64,000 nucleotides of DNA from the NCBI GenBank assembly GCA_030737875.1, contig CM060922.1, forward strand, positions 300,195,456-300,259,455, given 5' to 3'. The stretch comes from Allium sativum (taxonomy: Eukaryota; Streptophyta; Magnoliopsida; Asparagales; Amaryllidaceae). The notes beneath the pieces are model-generated. The model ran no database searches. It was given only the letters and a program-made list of their open reading frames with translations, and was not told the origin of the DNA. The translations under genes and the position numbers were made by a program. Positions 21,843-33,704 of this stretch are shown one piece after another (within the stretch, counting starts at the first letter, position 1; each line of letters begins with the position of its first letter).

Positions 21843-22320
21843 TGATCGCTGCTTTCCTATGAATCAGAAAAGCGCGACATTTAAATTAAATTCTGCAAGC
21901 ATACAGGTCGAACACAGGGAGGTGTTATTAAAAATTATTATCTATTTATTCTTGGGCGAGTTAGACGAAGTTTGGAGTTGTTGGTTTTTTATGTTGTTGA
22001 AATTACTATGAATCTAATCAGTATCAAATTCAACAATTGAAAAGAAAAGGAACAATTACTCGAAAAAGAGAATAACAACTAGAACAATAACAGAAATTAA
22101 AAGTAGGATTCCTGTTGAAACTAATCAACAGTGAATCGCTAACAAGCAGTAATAAAAGACAATAACAATATGCATTCTACCCAAACCTAATTAGGTAGAT
22201 AACACAAATTGTTATGAAATTAAAATAACAATAAAACTAGAAAAGAAAAGACTTTTATTAGAACAAAAGAGAATACAGAATAAAAAATGAATGAATTAAT
22301 TTACAATGGGACATCATGTA

Positions 22321-22328
22321 TATTTATA
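22321..22328 (-). promoter_or_regulatory. TATA box of C 3' LTR (TATAAATA)
   Basis: TATTTATA on the plus strand. The same motif is at 32393-32400 in the 5' LTR, which is the copy that would drive the element. U3 is the part to the right. Confidence 0.6.
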
Positions 22329-22794
22329 GAGATGTAGACCAAATCCTGATCAAATCAATGACTAAATGGCCCTCTTTTCCCAAGAAGTAATATCATATCT
22401 CTTGCCTTCCTTGACCAAGCTTGATTGGAAAGCAAATCACGGTGAATATCTTCCAAATCTTCCCTATCTTCCATGTGGCAAATTGATTGATTGATTGATG
22501 ACCAGATTGTATGTGATTAATTCTTCCAAACAAGGATACTCATTAGACTCCAAAGGCAACAAGGGATAAAATCTTCAAAATTGATCTTTTCTTGGCAATA
22601 TTTCTATCAGAAATTCTTTTAATTGGAAATTGAAGAATGAATGTTCTGAATTGATTTCCATGACTACTCCTGAAATGTCTATTAGTAAATATCATACATA
22701 CACATGAATATGTATATATATAATATAACACTAATTAATATATTCTTCATAGCAAAGGGCCAGTGTGAACGCGTTCTGTTCTTTGGCAAAAAGT

Positions 22795-22864
22795 GAGCTC
22801 GACGGGGATCAAACTCAGGTCTCTCCGTACAAATTTCCATGCAATTACCAGTGAGCTACAACGT
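22795..22864 (-). other. tRNA-like (SINE-head-like) segment in U3 of element C
   Basis: On the minus strand, TGTAGCTCACTGGTAA (22845-22860) resembles a Pol III box A and GAGTTTGATCCCC (22804-22816) resembles box B, about 30 bases apart. This is the layout of a tRNA or SINE head. The other LTR has it at 32867-32935 with a more degraded box B. No cloverleaf closes, so it is not a functional tRNA gene. Confidence 0.5.
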
Positions 22865-23051
22865 CTTTTGTAATTGAGGTGGCTTTAATACGGGGAAGTA
22901 GCTTTTTATCTGTAGTTGGCCTTTAATTTGAAACGAAGGAGGCATTTCTTGACATCCTGTAAAAACATACAAAAGTAACCAAAGTATCATTTATTTATTT
23001 ACAAATGATAAAATATATGAGCATAAAATAAACACATTTCTATGTTAATCA

Positions 23052-24422
23052 AATACCCCCACACTTATCTTTTACTCGTCCTCGAGTAAAAAGAAAATGA
23101 AAAACTAACTAGATAGGTCGCACTTTCGTAGGAAATACGATTACATTGAGCGCATGCAACAAGCTGTTAAACCTCTAGGTGTCCCTAGTAGGACGAGTGG
23201 TGTCTCGTGAGGGTTTTCAGCGGATACTACCCACAAAATCCAAATGCAGTATGCTATGATTCTAATGAAACTACATGAATGCAATGGACATATGCAAATA
23301 AAAACGAAAAATGAAAACACGACTTATTTCAGGAAAGTGGTACAACAAATTAAGTTAATAATTTCTAATCAGTTGATTTTATTTTAGATACCTCGACTTG
23401 TCACCAATTTTCAATATAAATCAAGTTTTCAAATGTTAAATTCCAGTGTGGCCAGTTAGTTCGGTCGATAACATAGTGCATCCATGAAATAAATTCTTAG
23501 TTTGCTTGGCACAGTTTGTAAAGTGGTATTCTAATTTTCTCATGTATGGCTAGTCAAATCAATAAGGTCAAGAAGTGTTTGGGCATCATCGCTTATTCTT
23601 TATTCTATAAAATTTTAAGATTTATGATTAAGTACATACACCTAACTTAGAAGACCAAGGTTTACCACCCATGCACTGCCTCGCGGACTAGCGGAGAGTG
23701 GGTAAAGAGCTTGGCGGATTGTGCAGGCCGACTTTGACTTTGTCAACAATGTGTCGGTAATCCTTAGGTGTCCAGTCTCATAAAATGAGACCAAGATATT
23801 CCAACGTTGACTTTGTCAACAACGTGTCGGATAGAGCTTGGCGGGTTTGCACACCAACGCTCGATATACAAGCAATGTTGGATACCCTTGGATTACTATT
23901 ATTATTATTGAATTTATAAGCACAAAAAGAGAGTTACGCGAATTCAACTTAACACAACTAAGTTTTAAAGATTTGACAAGCCATTATAAGTATTTTAAGT
24001 CCTCCACTTATTTAAACAAAGTCTACAATATAGAATAGATTTCATGGCCATCACCTAAGAATCTCCCTATGTACCGATTACACTATTATCCCTCAAAATT
24101 AAACTTTTCATTATATTTCTTATTCGATCTAAGTTGAGAGAAAAAAATACTATCAACTGGCTAAAAATTGTAAACTTATTTTTTTGTATCAATTGAAAAT
24201 GATTCGTATTTAAAAAAAATTATGGTATGTTGCTACGATATAAAATGTATGATGGTCCTACATGAAAAGAAAGAAAAATTAAAGAAAAATCAAAAGAATG
24301 CAATGCAGACTCCCCCCACACTTGATTGAGACAGTGTCCCAACTATCTAAGGCAGAAAAACAAAAATAAAATAAAATAATGAAAAATAAAAATAAAAGAA
24401 AAAGAACGTGTACCACCTGATT
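23052..24422 (-). other. Element C non-coding region between integrase and 3' LTR
   Basis: The purine tract (AAGTGTGGGGGTATT on the minus strand) touches the LTR at 23052-23066. A short motif, TTGACTTTGTCAACAA, occurs twice (about 23735 and 23805), each followed by GTGTCGG. No env-like ORF is seen. Confidence 0.65.
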
Positions 24423-25844
24423 TCATGGTGGATGATCAGGCTTATGCAGATCGATAGGGTCATCTTCGTCATATTGCTCGAATTCCAAAAATGGTTTCAG
24501 TCGTTGACCGTTTACTTTGAAGACTTTTCCATCCCTAGGATTTTCAATTTCAACCGCTCCATGAGGATATACTGTTTTCACAACATAAGGTCCAGTCCAT
24601 CGAGATCTGAGTTTTCCTAGAAACAAGTGAAGTCTAGAGTCGTATAAAAGAACTTTTTGACCTACGTTGAATTCCTTACGAAGTATGTTTTTGTCGTGTT
24701 GGGCTTTGGTTCTTTCTTTGTAGATTTTCGCATTTTCATACGCCTCATTTCTTAATTCCTCTAATTCCGAAATTTGTAACTTCCTATGTGAGCTGGCTTT
24801 TTCTAAGTCAAAATTCAAAAATTTTATGGCCCAAAGGGCACGATGCTCTAGTTCAAAAGTCAAGTGACATGCCTTTCCGAAGACTAATCGATATGGTGAC
24901 ATCCCTAGATTGGTTTTATAAGCAGTGCGAAAAGCCCAAAGTGCATCAATCAGTTTTACGGACCAATCATTTCTATTGGAATTCACGGTTTTCTCAAGAA
25001 TTTGTTTGATTTGTCTATTGGAAACTTCTACTTGTCCACTAGTTTGTGGATGGTAAGGTGTTGACAGCTTGTGTGTGATTGAGTATTTCTTGAGCAAGGA
25101 CTCAAAAGCACGATTACATAAATGAGTGCCATTATCGCTAATGGTAGCTCGAGGTGTGCCAAAGCGTGAAAAGATGTTTTCTTTGAGGAATTTGACAATA
25201 ACCTTGTTGTCGTTCGTTTTGGTCGGAATGGCTTCAACCCATTTTGAGACATAATCTACCGCAAGCAAGATGTAAAGATTCCCAAATGAATTAGGGAATG
25301 GTCCCATGAAATCGATGCCCCAAACATCGAATAATTCAATCACTAAAATGGGGTTGAGAGGCATCATGTTTCGCTTAGTGATTCGACCCGTTCTTTGACA
25401 TCGCTCACATTTAGAGCAAAATTCGAAAGCGTCACGGAAGAGTGTGGGCCAATAAAAACCGCTTTGCAAAACTTTTGCAGCAGTTTTTCTTGCTCCAAAG
25501 TGACCGCCACAAGCATGGTCATGTGACAAAGAGAGAATAATTTGGTGTTCATGATCGGGCACACACCTTCGAATGATTTGGTCTGGACAGTATTTGAAAA
25601 GATATGGGTCGTCCCAATAGAAGTTTCGAACTTTCGAGAGAAATTTTTGTTTATCTTGTTTCGACCATTCAGCGGGCATTTGTTGTGTGACAAGATAATT
25701 CACAATGTCAGCATACCAAGGGGTGTTAGAGATGGAAAGAATTTGTTCGTCAGGAAAATAGTCATCGATTTGGGTGTCGTTAACATTTTCGTGCACAATT
25801 CGAGAGAGATGATCAGCTACGACATTTTCAGAACCCTTTTTATC
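24423..25844 (-). pseudogene. Element C integrase (long open stretch)
   Basis: The 457 open codons (25796-24423) belong to the pol frame. The zinc domain reads [15 protein letters not shown]...CSKCERCQ. The catalytic residues D ([10 protein letters not shown]), D (TISDNGTH) and E ([10 protein letters not shown]) are all present, and a C-terminal [19 protein letters not shown]...RWTGPY segment follows. This is the Athila pattern, without a chromodomain. The stretch is open to its natural-looking end, but it is separated from RNase H by TGA at 25845-25847. It would insert the element DNA if the polyprotein were whole. Confidence 0.9.
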
Positions 25845-26081
25845 TCATATTTCCATATCGAAATCTTGAAGAAGAAGGATCCAACGAATCAAGCGGGCCT
25901 TAGCATCCTTCTTAGAAAGCAAATATCGTAGGGCAGCATGATCAGTGTAAACTATGACTTTGGATCCTATGAGATATGGTCTGAATTTCTCAAGAGCGAA
26001 GACAACTGCCAAAAATTCCTTTTCAGTAGTTGAGTAATTCAATTGGGCCTCGTTTAAGGTTTTGCTAGCGTAATAAATGAC
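25845..26081 (-). pseudogene. Element C RNase H, flanked by stops
   Basis: [20 protein letters not shown] and [18 protein letters not shown] are the RNase H signature of Athila elements, with the catalytic Glu and Asp present. It is bounded by TGA at 26082-26084, before VIYYASKTL, and by TGA at 25845-25847, before [15 protein letters not shown], which lies in the next open stretch. All pieces share one frame. Confidence 0.85.
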
Positions 26082-27902
26082 TCAAGTGAGTTTATCGATA
26101 CGCTGACCTAAGATGGCTCCAACTGCAAAGTCAAAAGCATCGCACATAAGTTCGAAGGGCTGAGTCCAATCAGGAGGTTGAATGATGGGAGCTGTGGTCA
26201 AGATTGACTTAAGAGTTTCAAAAGACGTTTTGCAGTCATTGGAGAATTCGAACTTAATGTCTTTGGCAAGTAAATTTGAGAGAGGTTTTGAAATTTTCGA
26301 GAAGTCCTTAATGAATCTTCTATAAAATCCCGCATGGCCAAGAAATGAACGAACATCTTTAACAGACTTAGGAGGAGGTTGATTAGCAATCAAATCGATT
26401 TTAGATTTGTCGACTTCAAGGCCATCTTTGGAGGCGACGTGGCCTAGAACTATCCCCTTTTTAACCATGAAATGACACTTTTCCCAATTAAGCACGAGAG
26501 ATTTTTCCGTACAACGTTTTAGGACGAGTTCTAAATGAGTGAGGCATTGGGAAAAAGAAGATCCATAGATTGAAAAGTCATCCATGAATATTTCTAAGAA
26601 TTCGTCCACCATATCAGAGAAAATACTCATCATACACCTTTGGAAAGTCGCGGGGGCATTACAAAGACCAAAAGGCATGCGACGATAAGCAAAGGTTCCA
26701 AAGGGACAAGTAAAGGTGGTCTTGTGTTGATCCTCTAAAGCAACAGGGATTTGGTTGTAGCCAGAGTATCCATCGAGAAAACAATAGTACTCATGACCCG
26801 CTAAGTGTTCGAGCATTTGGTCAATAAAAGGTAAGGGAAAATGGTATTTTCGTGTGGCTGCGTTGAGCTTTCGATAGTCAATACACACACACCATTTTGT
26901 TTTGATTTTTGTTGGGACAAGCTCATTACTTTCATTTTTGATCACTGTGACTCCCGATTTCTTTGGTATGGCTTGTACCGGACTCACCCAGGTACTATCA
27001 GAGATGGGATAGATGATGTTATTGTCTAGACATTTGATTATCTCCTCCTTGACCACTTCTCTCATGTTTGGGTTTAATCGCCTTTGAGCCTCACGGATGG
27101 GTTTAGCCTCATCAACTAAGTGTATGCGATGTTCCACAATTGATGGGCTAATTCCTTTTATATCGCTCAGTTCCCATCCCAAGGCGTCTTTATTTTCCCG
27201 CAAAACTTCTAAGAGTTTTTCTTCTTGGTCTTCGGTAAGATCAGAGGCCAAGATTACGGGAAGAGTTTCTGAGGAGTCTAAGTATGCGTACTTAAGGTCT
27301 TGTGGCAAGGGTTTGAGATCTAACTTAGGATGTTCTTGAGTGTTAACATTGGTTAACATTCCTTGGTTAGATTCAAAAGACGAAGGATTTAAGTCAAGAA
27401 ATTCATTCAGTTCAGAAATGTATTCCAGTTCGTCGAAATCGGAATCGAAATGTTCCAGACACATTTTCAAGGCTTCAGAAGTGTCGTTAGAGGTTTCGTC
27501 AACTATGGTTTGAATCATATCGATTTCATCGGTCTCAAAATCCCTAGGTTGTTTGTTGAGATTGAAGATGTTTAGCTCAATCGTTAGGTGCCCGAAGGAA
27601 AGTCGAAGTTGACCGTTCCTACAATTAATGACAGCATTTGAGGTTGCTAAGAAGGGCCGTCCTAAAATCAATGGTATTTGAACTTTGGAATTTGAGACAG
27701 GCTCTGTTTCTAAAACTATGAAATCGACAGGGAAGTAAAATTGTTCGATCTGTATCAAGACGTCTTCGATAATTCCCAATGGCTTTTTGACAGACAGATC
27801 TGCTAACTGAAGGGTGATGTTTGTTGGTTTAATTTCCCCCAAGTTGACAATAAACAGTATAAGGAAGAAGATTGACACTGGCACCAAGGTCGAGTAGGGC
27901 AC
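26082..27902 (-). pseudogene. Element C reverse transcriptase (606 open codons)
   Basis: After an N-terminal protease-RT linker (LILGRPFLATSNAVI, then ELKPLPQDLKYAYL-like text) the RT core is complete. It has WCVCIDYRKLN, PLPFIDQMLE, RRMPFGLCNAPATFQRCM, the catalytic FMDD at 26577-26588, VLGHVASKDGLEVD and VRSFLGHAGFYRRFIKDF. It ends at the TGA before the RNase H piece. This domain would copy element RNA into DNA, primed by tRNA-Asp. The first few residues of the open stretch lie in a frame shifted relative to the protease. Confidence 0.9.
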
Positions 27903-28098
27903 GAGAGATATGGGTGTTTCTTATTTTGCAATCAATCGTAGGGCAGCCAGGGTCTTTGTACTTGACTGGGGTAAGATTCGAAAGAGCAGAGCTTGTATTC
28001 GCAGTTAGAAAGGCGGTTTTTGGAACATTAGTTGCATGTTTTTGTGTGCACAATTCCTTAAGACATTTGGCATATTGAGGAATTTGTTCGATTGTGTC
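27829..28098 (-). pseudogene. Element C aspartic protease, frameshifted into RT
   Basis: PKTAFLTANTSSALSN leads to ARALLDLGASVNLLPYTVY-type text with the catalytic Asp at 27889-27891 (D-L-G-A-S, the usual Athila form). It is in the gag frame. Just after YCQLGG the frame is lost, and the RT frame picks up at LGEIKPTN (about 27840), consistent with a small deletion. A TAA at 28099-28101 separates it from gag. Confidence 0.85.
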
Positions 28099-29865
28099 TT
28101 AAAGGGGAATGTTCACATGGACTTGTTTGAAAATTTCCAAGATTTTATCGAAATTTGCCGCTTTCTTCTTATTGTTGAGCCTATGGGGAAATGGAGCTAT
28201 TGGCTTTTCAACTCTGTGATGAGTTTCATCATTCGAAGAAGAAGGTTTATCCAAGGAAATAGAAGGTGGTAAGGTCGTAGAAGATGGTATGTTGGTATTG
28301 CCAACATTAATTTTCGAAGGTGGGTCAGGTTTGCCGACACTGGAAGAAGAATTGTTGGGATTGCCAATATTTAAGGAAACTTGAGGTTTAGAGGAATTGG
28401 CATTCGAAGCCAATGGGTGATCATCAAGATTAGGGATTGGGGTCGAGTTAGAAGGTTCGTCAGGGTCGCCCACGTTATTATCAACCCTCTTTCCAGATCG
28501 AAGGGTTGTAACAACATTGACTGGATTATGGTTTTCGTCCTCACAAGAATTCACAGAACGAGAGTTATATTTTGGATTCACCTCGGGTTGACTAGGCAAT
28601 TTTCCCCTCTCATTTTTTTTCGCTAGTTCCTTTATCATATTCATCATTTGTTCCATTTGTTTTTCTAAACGCACAATTTCTGGTGATGATTGAGAAGATT
28701 GAGAGGATTGGTTTGATGGTTGAAAATTGGGGTGCTTGTAAGGTTGCTTGGATTGAGATGATGTTTGAGAGGTTTGAGAAATTGGAGGTGGAGCTTGATA
28801 ATTTGGGTTGGGAATAAAGGGTTGCACGTGAGATGGGTTAGCCGAATTATTGGGGTTTGACCAAGAAAAATTTGGGTGGTTCCTCCAACCAGGATTGTAT
28901 GTGGATGAGTAAGGATTATTTTGAGCTATAGCATTGGCTTGGTCCTGAGAGTAATAGTGGGGTAACCCTTCTCCTGCTTGAGGAGTTTGATTTTCTAAGG
29001 GAATTTGACTTGGGTCCACGACATGCACTCCTCTAGTAGAAGTACGAGTGGGAACACGAATTGATTCCCATTGCATGTCCTTTTCAGAATAATCTTCTAA
29101 GAATTGCCAAGCTTCATCGGCTGTCTTAGACATAAAATCTCCTCCACACATTGATTCTAGTTGAGTTCTAGTCTGATAGTTTAGCCCTTCATATGCAATT
29201 TTACATAAGTGACCTTTTAGAATTCCATGGTGAGGGCAACTATATAATAGCTGGTTGAATCTCTCAAAGTATTTTGAAAAAGTTTCCCCCTCATTTTGAC
29301 AAAATTGATTTATTTCGGTTCGGATTTTTAGAGTTTTATGAAAAGGAAAAAACTTTTTCAAGAATGCAGTGACAAATTCATCCCAACTTCTTATGAAATG
29401 TCTTGGAAGAGAATTTAGCTATCTTTTAGCGCTTTCAAGTAGTGCAAATGGGATTAGCCTCAGCTTGATCGATTCGTTAGATAGTTGTTGCATTTTTGTT
29501 GTGGACGCATACAATTCAAATTCACTCAGAAATTCATAAGCATTTTCAGACCCAGTAAATTTTGGTACCCCTTGGATAAAAGAATGTTTTAGCTCAAAAT
29601 TGTTTCCTTCAGCTGGTGGGAACACAATGACATATGGTTGAACGGTCCTAGTAGGATAACATCGATCACGAAGAGATAAGGGTCTATCTATTTGGATATT
29701 GAGGTTTTGAAAATTTTGATTTGTTTGGTTTTGATCCCCAAAGTTTGGAAAGTTGTGATTCACTCGATTTTGATCCAATTCGGTTGGAAAATTTTGGTTG
29801 ACTCGAGAACCCCTAGGAGAATTTTGTTGGCTAACACTTTTTTCACTCATTGTTGTTAAATGCAA
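28099..29865 (-). pseudogene. Element C gag, one internal stop
   Basis: Two open stretches in one frame (29865-29419 and 29361-28099) are separated by TAG at 29419-29421, at a Trp position before LNSLPRHFIRSW. The core reads HSFIQGVPKFTGSENAYEFLSEF, then FCQNEGETFSKYFERFNQLL and ESMCGGDFMSKTADEAWQFL. A Gln/Ser/Asn/Pro-rich tail follows. No CCHC knuckle is visible. The likely start is MSEKSVSQQ at 29850, or the Met five codons upstream. Gag would form the particle. Confidence 0.88.
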
Positions 29866-31875
29866 GCACAGAGTTTAGCTACAATGAAATTTTCTGTCCT
29901 TAATGGCTCCTAACCCAAAATTATATAGTGACACGTTTGATTACTTAGATCAAAAGATTTCTTAGCCAGTTAACGGACAGGAGTTATCGGTGCACCAGGA
30001 ATCACCCTAGCAATGCAACCGAAGGTTTAAGTACCTTCAGAGTAACAACCGATATAATATTTACGAATCACCGTAATATTTATAAACGGTTATTTCTCTG
30101 CCGTAGTCTAGACACCAAGAAATAATTCGTTCCAAATGAATCAACTATCACAATACAATTAAGCCCTAGATGAGCCCGTGACTCCCTTAAGTCCAACGTC
30201 TAACCGTTATTATTAGTTAGATTCAACGATGAAATGCAATTTGTGGGCTAAGGAAAGGGTGATGAAATCCCTCACCTTATGTGAATTGGGGTATTGCCCT
30301 TAACAGAATGAATAAAAAGTGCAGAAATAACAATAATCACACAATTTAATTGCACAAATTAAAATTTTACATTTAAGCCGCTGCCCCTGCAGAATTTTTT
30401 TACAACAATTGTCTATTTTTTTTTCTTTTGCAGCAGAGCACCTGTAGAGTTTTAAAAAATTCTCACCTTGATCGGCAGTCCTCCAGTGAAATTGGGTAGC
30501 GCTAGCGCGTTCACACCCCACTTGGTGTGCAACCGCTCCAACAATTCGACTTCAACTATTTGCAATTGTTTGACTTTTGAATTTCTCAACTTCGGTCTTG
30601 CTTGTTTTCCTTCCTTCGCTTGATCTTGATTTTGATTTCTTTTTTTTTTTTAAGAAATTGTTAAAACAAGGAAAGAGATTAAGGGAAAAAAAGGAATAGA
30701 ATACAAAACTAGCAAGATATTTTTTTTCTTGTTTTTGGAGATTGCAATGTCAATAAATAACATCAAATCTGCCAATCAAGAGTTTTTTCAGAAAAAATGG
30801 GAAGGAATAGTATTAGAAGAAAATAAATCTAAATTAAAAGGAAACAAAATAAATGAAAAGAGAAAGAGGGAAGGAGATTCTATTGAAAACAAGGAACGAA
30901 AAAGCAAAAGGAAAGAGTTTTTTTTTAATTAATATGTTGAAAAGAAGAAAGAATTTGTAAAAGAAGAGAATGGGATTGAGAAATAAAAAGGAAAGAAATA
31001 GGTGAAAATTGGTAACTTTTTTTCCTTTTAAAATTTGTAAAATGAAGAAAAGGGGTGTATAAAAAATAGGAAAGGAAATGAAGGAAAGAAACTGAAAAAT
31101 TGGTAAGAAATTAAAAGAAAAAGTGGCAAATTTTTTTTTTATAAAAGGAAAGCAATGAGAGAAAATAGCAAGCAAATTAAAGATGTGAAAATTAAAAGGT
31201 GATTGCAAAATGGAAAGAAATTTGGGTAATGGAATTATTCAGCAACAACGAGAAAATTTAGAAAGATTTTTTTTTTAAGGGTAAGAGATTTGCAACAGAA
31301 GGAGATTTGTGAGAAGAAATTATAAGAAAATGGCAAGAATTTGTACAATGGGAAGAATTTAATGACAAAAATTTTCTTTTTTTTCTGATTTGTAAAAGAA
31401 GAAAGAGAACGTAGAAGATTGGGAAAAGAAATAGAAAGATGGAAAGAAATAAAGCAAAAATTGAAAGGTTTTTTTTCCTTTAGAATTGAAAAGAAGGAAG
31501 AATTTATAAAAGAAAAGAAGGAGATTGAGAAATAAAAAGGAAATGAATAAATGAAAGAAAAAAAAGGAAATAAGGTCAAGAAAATTTGGCAAGTTCTTTT
31601 TTTTTATTTGCCTAAAGTAGGAATAAATTCGCAAGAGGGAACAAACAAATGTAAAAATTGGGAAGGAAGGAATAGATGAGATTAAAGAAAAGAAACTAAG
31701 AGACAAAAGTGGCAAGAAATTTTTTTCTCTTCTCTTGTTTAGATGATTCTAGCACCAAAGTTTGATAAAAAAATCAACTAATAAAGAGATTTTTTTTAGC
31801 AAAACAAAAACAAAAATAAAAATAAAAACTAACACGAATCAGATATTAAATAAACAATAAAATTTAATCGTTACC
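29866..31875 (-). other. Element C 5' leader with polypyrimidine tandem repeat
   Basis: This is the non-coding leader between the primer-binding site and gag. From about 30640 to 31790 it is almost purely purine on the plus strand (pyrimidine in the element's RNA sense), interrupted by T runs of 7-11 bases every roughly 100-135 bases (about 30640, 30921, 31015, 31130, 31267, 31372, 31469, 31597). Repeated text such as TTTGTAAAAGAAGAAAGA between the runs shows a diverged tandem repeat. Apparent ORFs here come from low complexity. Confidence 0.7.
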
Positions 31876-31893
31876 TCCTCGGCAACAGTGCCA
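31876..31893 (-). other. Element C primer-binding site (tRNA-Asp type)
   Basis: The minus strand reads TGGCACTGTTGCCGAGGA. Plant tRNA-Asp would give TGGCGCCGTTGCCGGGGA, as recalled. The three differences are all G-to-A or C-to-T changes. It lies six bases from the LTR. Confidence 0.8.
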
Positions 31894-31899
31894 AAAACT

Positions 31900-33123
31900 T
31901 GATCGCTGCTTTCCTATGAATCAGAAAAGCGCAACCTTTAAATTAAATTCAGCAAGCATACAAGTGTGTAGCATACAGGTCGAACACAGGGAGGTGTTAT
32001 TAAAAATTATTATCTATTTATTCTTGGGCGAATTAGACGAAGTTTGGAGTTGTTGTTTTTTTATGTTGTTGAAATTACTATGAATCTAATCAGTATCAAA
32101 TTCAACAATTGAAAATAAAAGGAACAATTACTCGAAAAAGAGAATAACAACTAGAACAATAACAGAAATTAAAAGTAGGATTCCTGTTGAAACTAATCAA
32201 CAGTGAATCGCTAACAAGCGGTAATAAAAGACAATAACAATATGCATTCTACCCAAACCTAATTAGGTTGATAACACAAATTGTTATGAAATTAAAATAA
32301 CAATAAAACTAGAAAAGAAAAGACTTTTATTAGAACAAAAGAGAATACAGAATAAAAAATGAATGAATTAATTTACAATGGGACATCATGTATATTTATA
32401 GAGATGTAGACCAAATCCTAATCAAATCAATGTCTAAATGGCCCTCTTTTCCCAAAAAGTAATATCATATCTCTTGCCTTCCTTGACCAAGCTTGATTGG
32501 AAAGCAAATCACGGTGAATATCTTCCAAATCTTCCCTATCTTCCATGTGGCAAATTGATTGATTGATTGATGACCAGATTGTATGTGATTAATTCTTCCA
32601 AATAAGGATACTCATTAGACTCCAAAGGCAACAAGGGATAAAATCTTCAAAATTGATCTTTTCTTGGCAATATTTCTATCAGAAATTCTTTTAATTGGAA
32701 ATTGAAAAATGAATGTTCTGAATTGATTTCCATGACTACTCCTGAAATGTCTATTAGTGAATATCATACATACACATGAATATGTATATATATAATATAA
32801 CACTAATTAATATATTCTTCACAGCAATGGGCCAGTGTGAACGTGTTCTGTTCTTTGGCAAAAAGTGAGCTCGACGGGGATGGAACTCAGGTCTCTCAGT
32901 ACAAATTTCCATGCAATTACCAATGAGCTACAACGTCTTTTGTAATTGAGGTGGCTTTAATACGGGGAAGTAGTTTTTTATCTGTAGTTGGCCTTTAATT
33001 TGAAACGAAGGAGGCATTTCTTAACATCCTGTAAAAACATACAAAAGTAACCAAAGTATCATTTATTTATTTACAAAAGATAAAATATACGAGCATAAAA
33101 TAAACACATTTCTATTTTAATCA
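31900..33123 (-). repeat. Element C 5' LTR (1224 bp)
   Basis: It pairs with 21843-23051. The TATA box is TATAAATA on the minus strand at 32393-32400. The tRNA-like segment is at 32867-32935. It ends TTAATCA, followed by the duplication GTAGT. Confidence 0.95.
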
Positions 33124-33128
33124 GTAGT

Positions 33129-33704
33129 CATCATCAAAATTATTTTCCAGCGAGTGAAGTGAGTTTAGTGCATTATCACTTTAAAAATCCATCTAAAATG
33201 ATTTTTATTCTAAATCCTTCCAAAACAAAGCCATATCATTTAATATACTTCAAAAATATTTTCCCAACTTTCCGGAATTTAAATTCCATATTCTGGTTTG
33301 AACCCAATTTTAGTTCATCGTGTTTGTATATTTCATTCATATACAAATTCTATTTGGTTATATATAACAATTCCTATTTTATATTCTCATCTGATCATAA
33401 TAATAACAATCAACACATTCATATATTATAATAATTTCAGAAAATTATTATTTCTATATCAAAATAGAGTTTTGGGTAAAATTATTTCATTTACCCACTT
33501 AAAAACAATATTGTGTCGAATTCTCTGTTCAAATGTTTAGAAATTCCCGTCGATATCGTGGCGTCCCACAAATCGACCAGAATTCACAAACCACTCAAGA
33601 GATAAGTCAACATAATATAAAACAATTTTTATATGACTAACAAGTATGTGCTCTCGTATATATACACTCAACTCATACTAGGGTACTGTTGACCCTATAT
33701 CTAA
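33129..33704 (-). other. Element E interior, middle piece
   Basis: AT-rich non-coding DNA between insertions C and D. It ends with TCTAA (33700-33704), the duplication of element D. No domain is recognised. Confidence 0.6.
33700..33704. repeat. Target site duplication of element D (left copy, TCTAA)
   Basis: TCTAA recurs at 43756-43760 directly after the 5' LTR. Confidence 0.93.

Larger units (their letters stand above)
21843..23051 (-). repeat. Element C 3' LTR (1209 bp)
   Basis: It matches 31900-33123 apart from scattered substitutions and a 15-base length difference near 21903, where the other copy has an extra TGTGTAGCATAC-containing stretch. The minus-strand TATA box is TATAAATA at 22321-22328. 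Confidence 0.95.
21843..33123 (-). mobile_element. Element C: full-length Athila-type Ty3/gypsy retrotransposon, inactive
   Basis: The element is 11,281 bp, with LTRs at 21843-23051 and 31900-33123 (TGATCGCTGC...TTAATCA). The duplication GTAGT is exact on both sides (21838-21842, 33124-33128). The primer-binding site is of tRNA-Asp type, as in Athila elements. The order on the minus strand is gag, protease, RT, RNase H, integrase, with Athila-type sequences throughout. A non-coding 1.37 kb follows integrase, where some Athila elements have an env-like gene; none is seen here. Several stops and one frameshift inactivate it. It is inserted in the interior of element E. Confidence 0.96.

Noticed and set aside
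22795..22864. A functional tRNA gene
   Set aside because: Box A- and box B-like text is present, but no acceptor or anticodon stem forms.
23052..24422. env-like gene of Athila
   Set aside because: The expected position is empty of long ORFs; only short repeats are seen.
30834..31715. Several overlapping minus-strand ORFs rich in Phe, Ser and Leu
   Set aside because: They arise from the low-complexity purine/pyrimidine leader of element C and have no domain or codon pattern of a gene.
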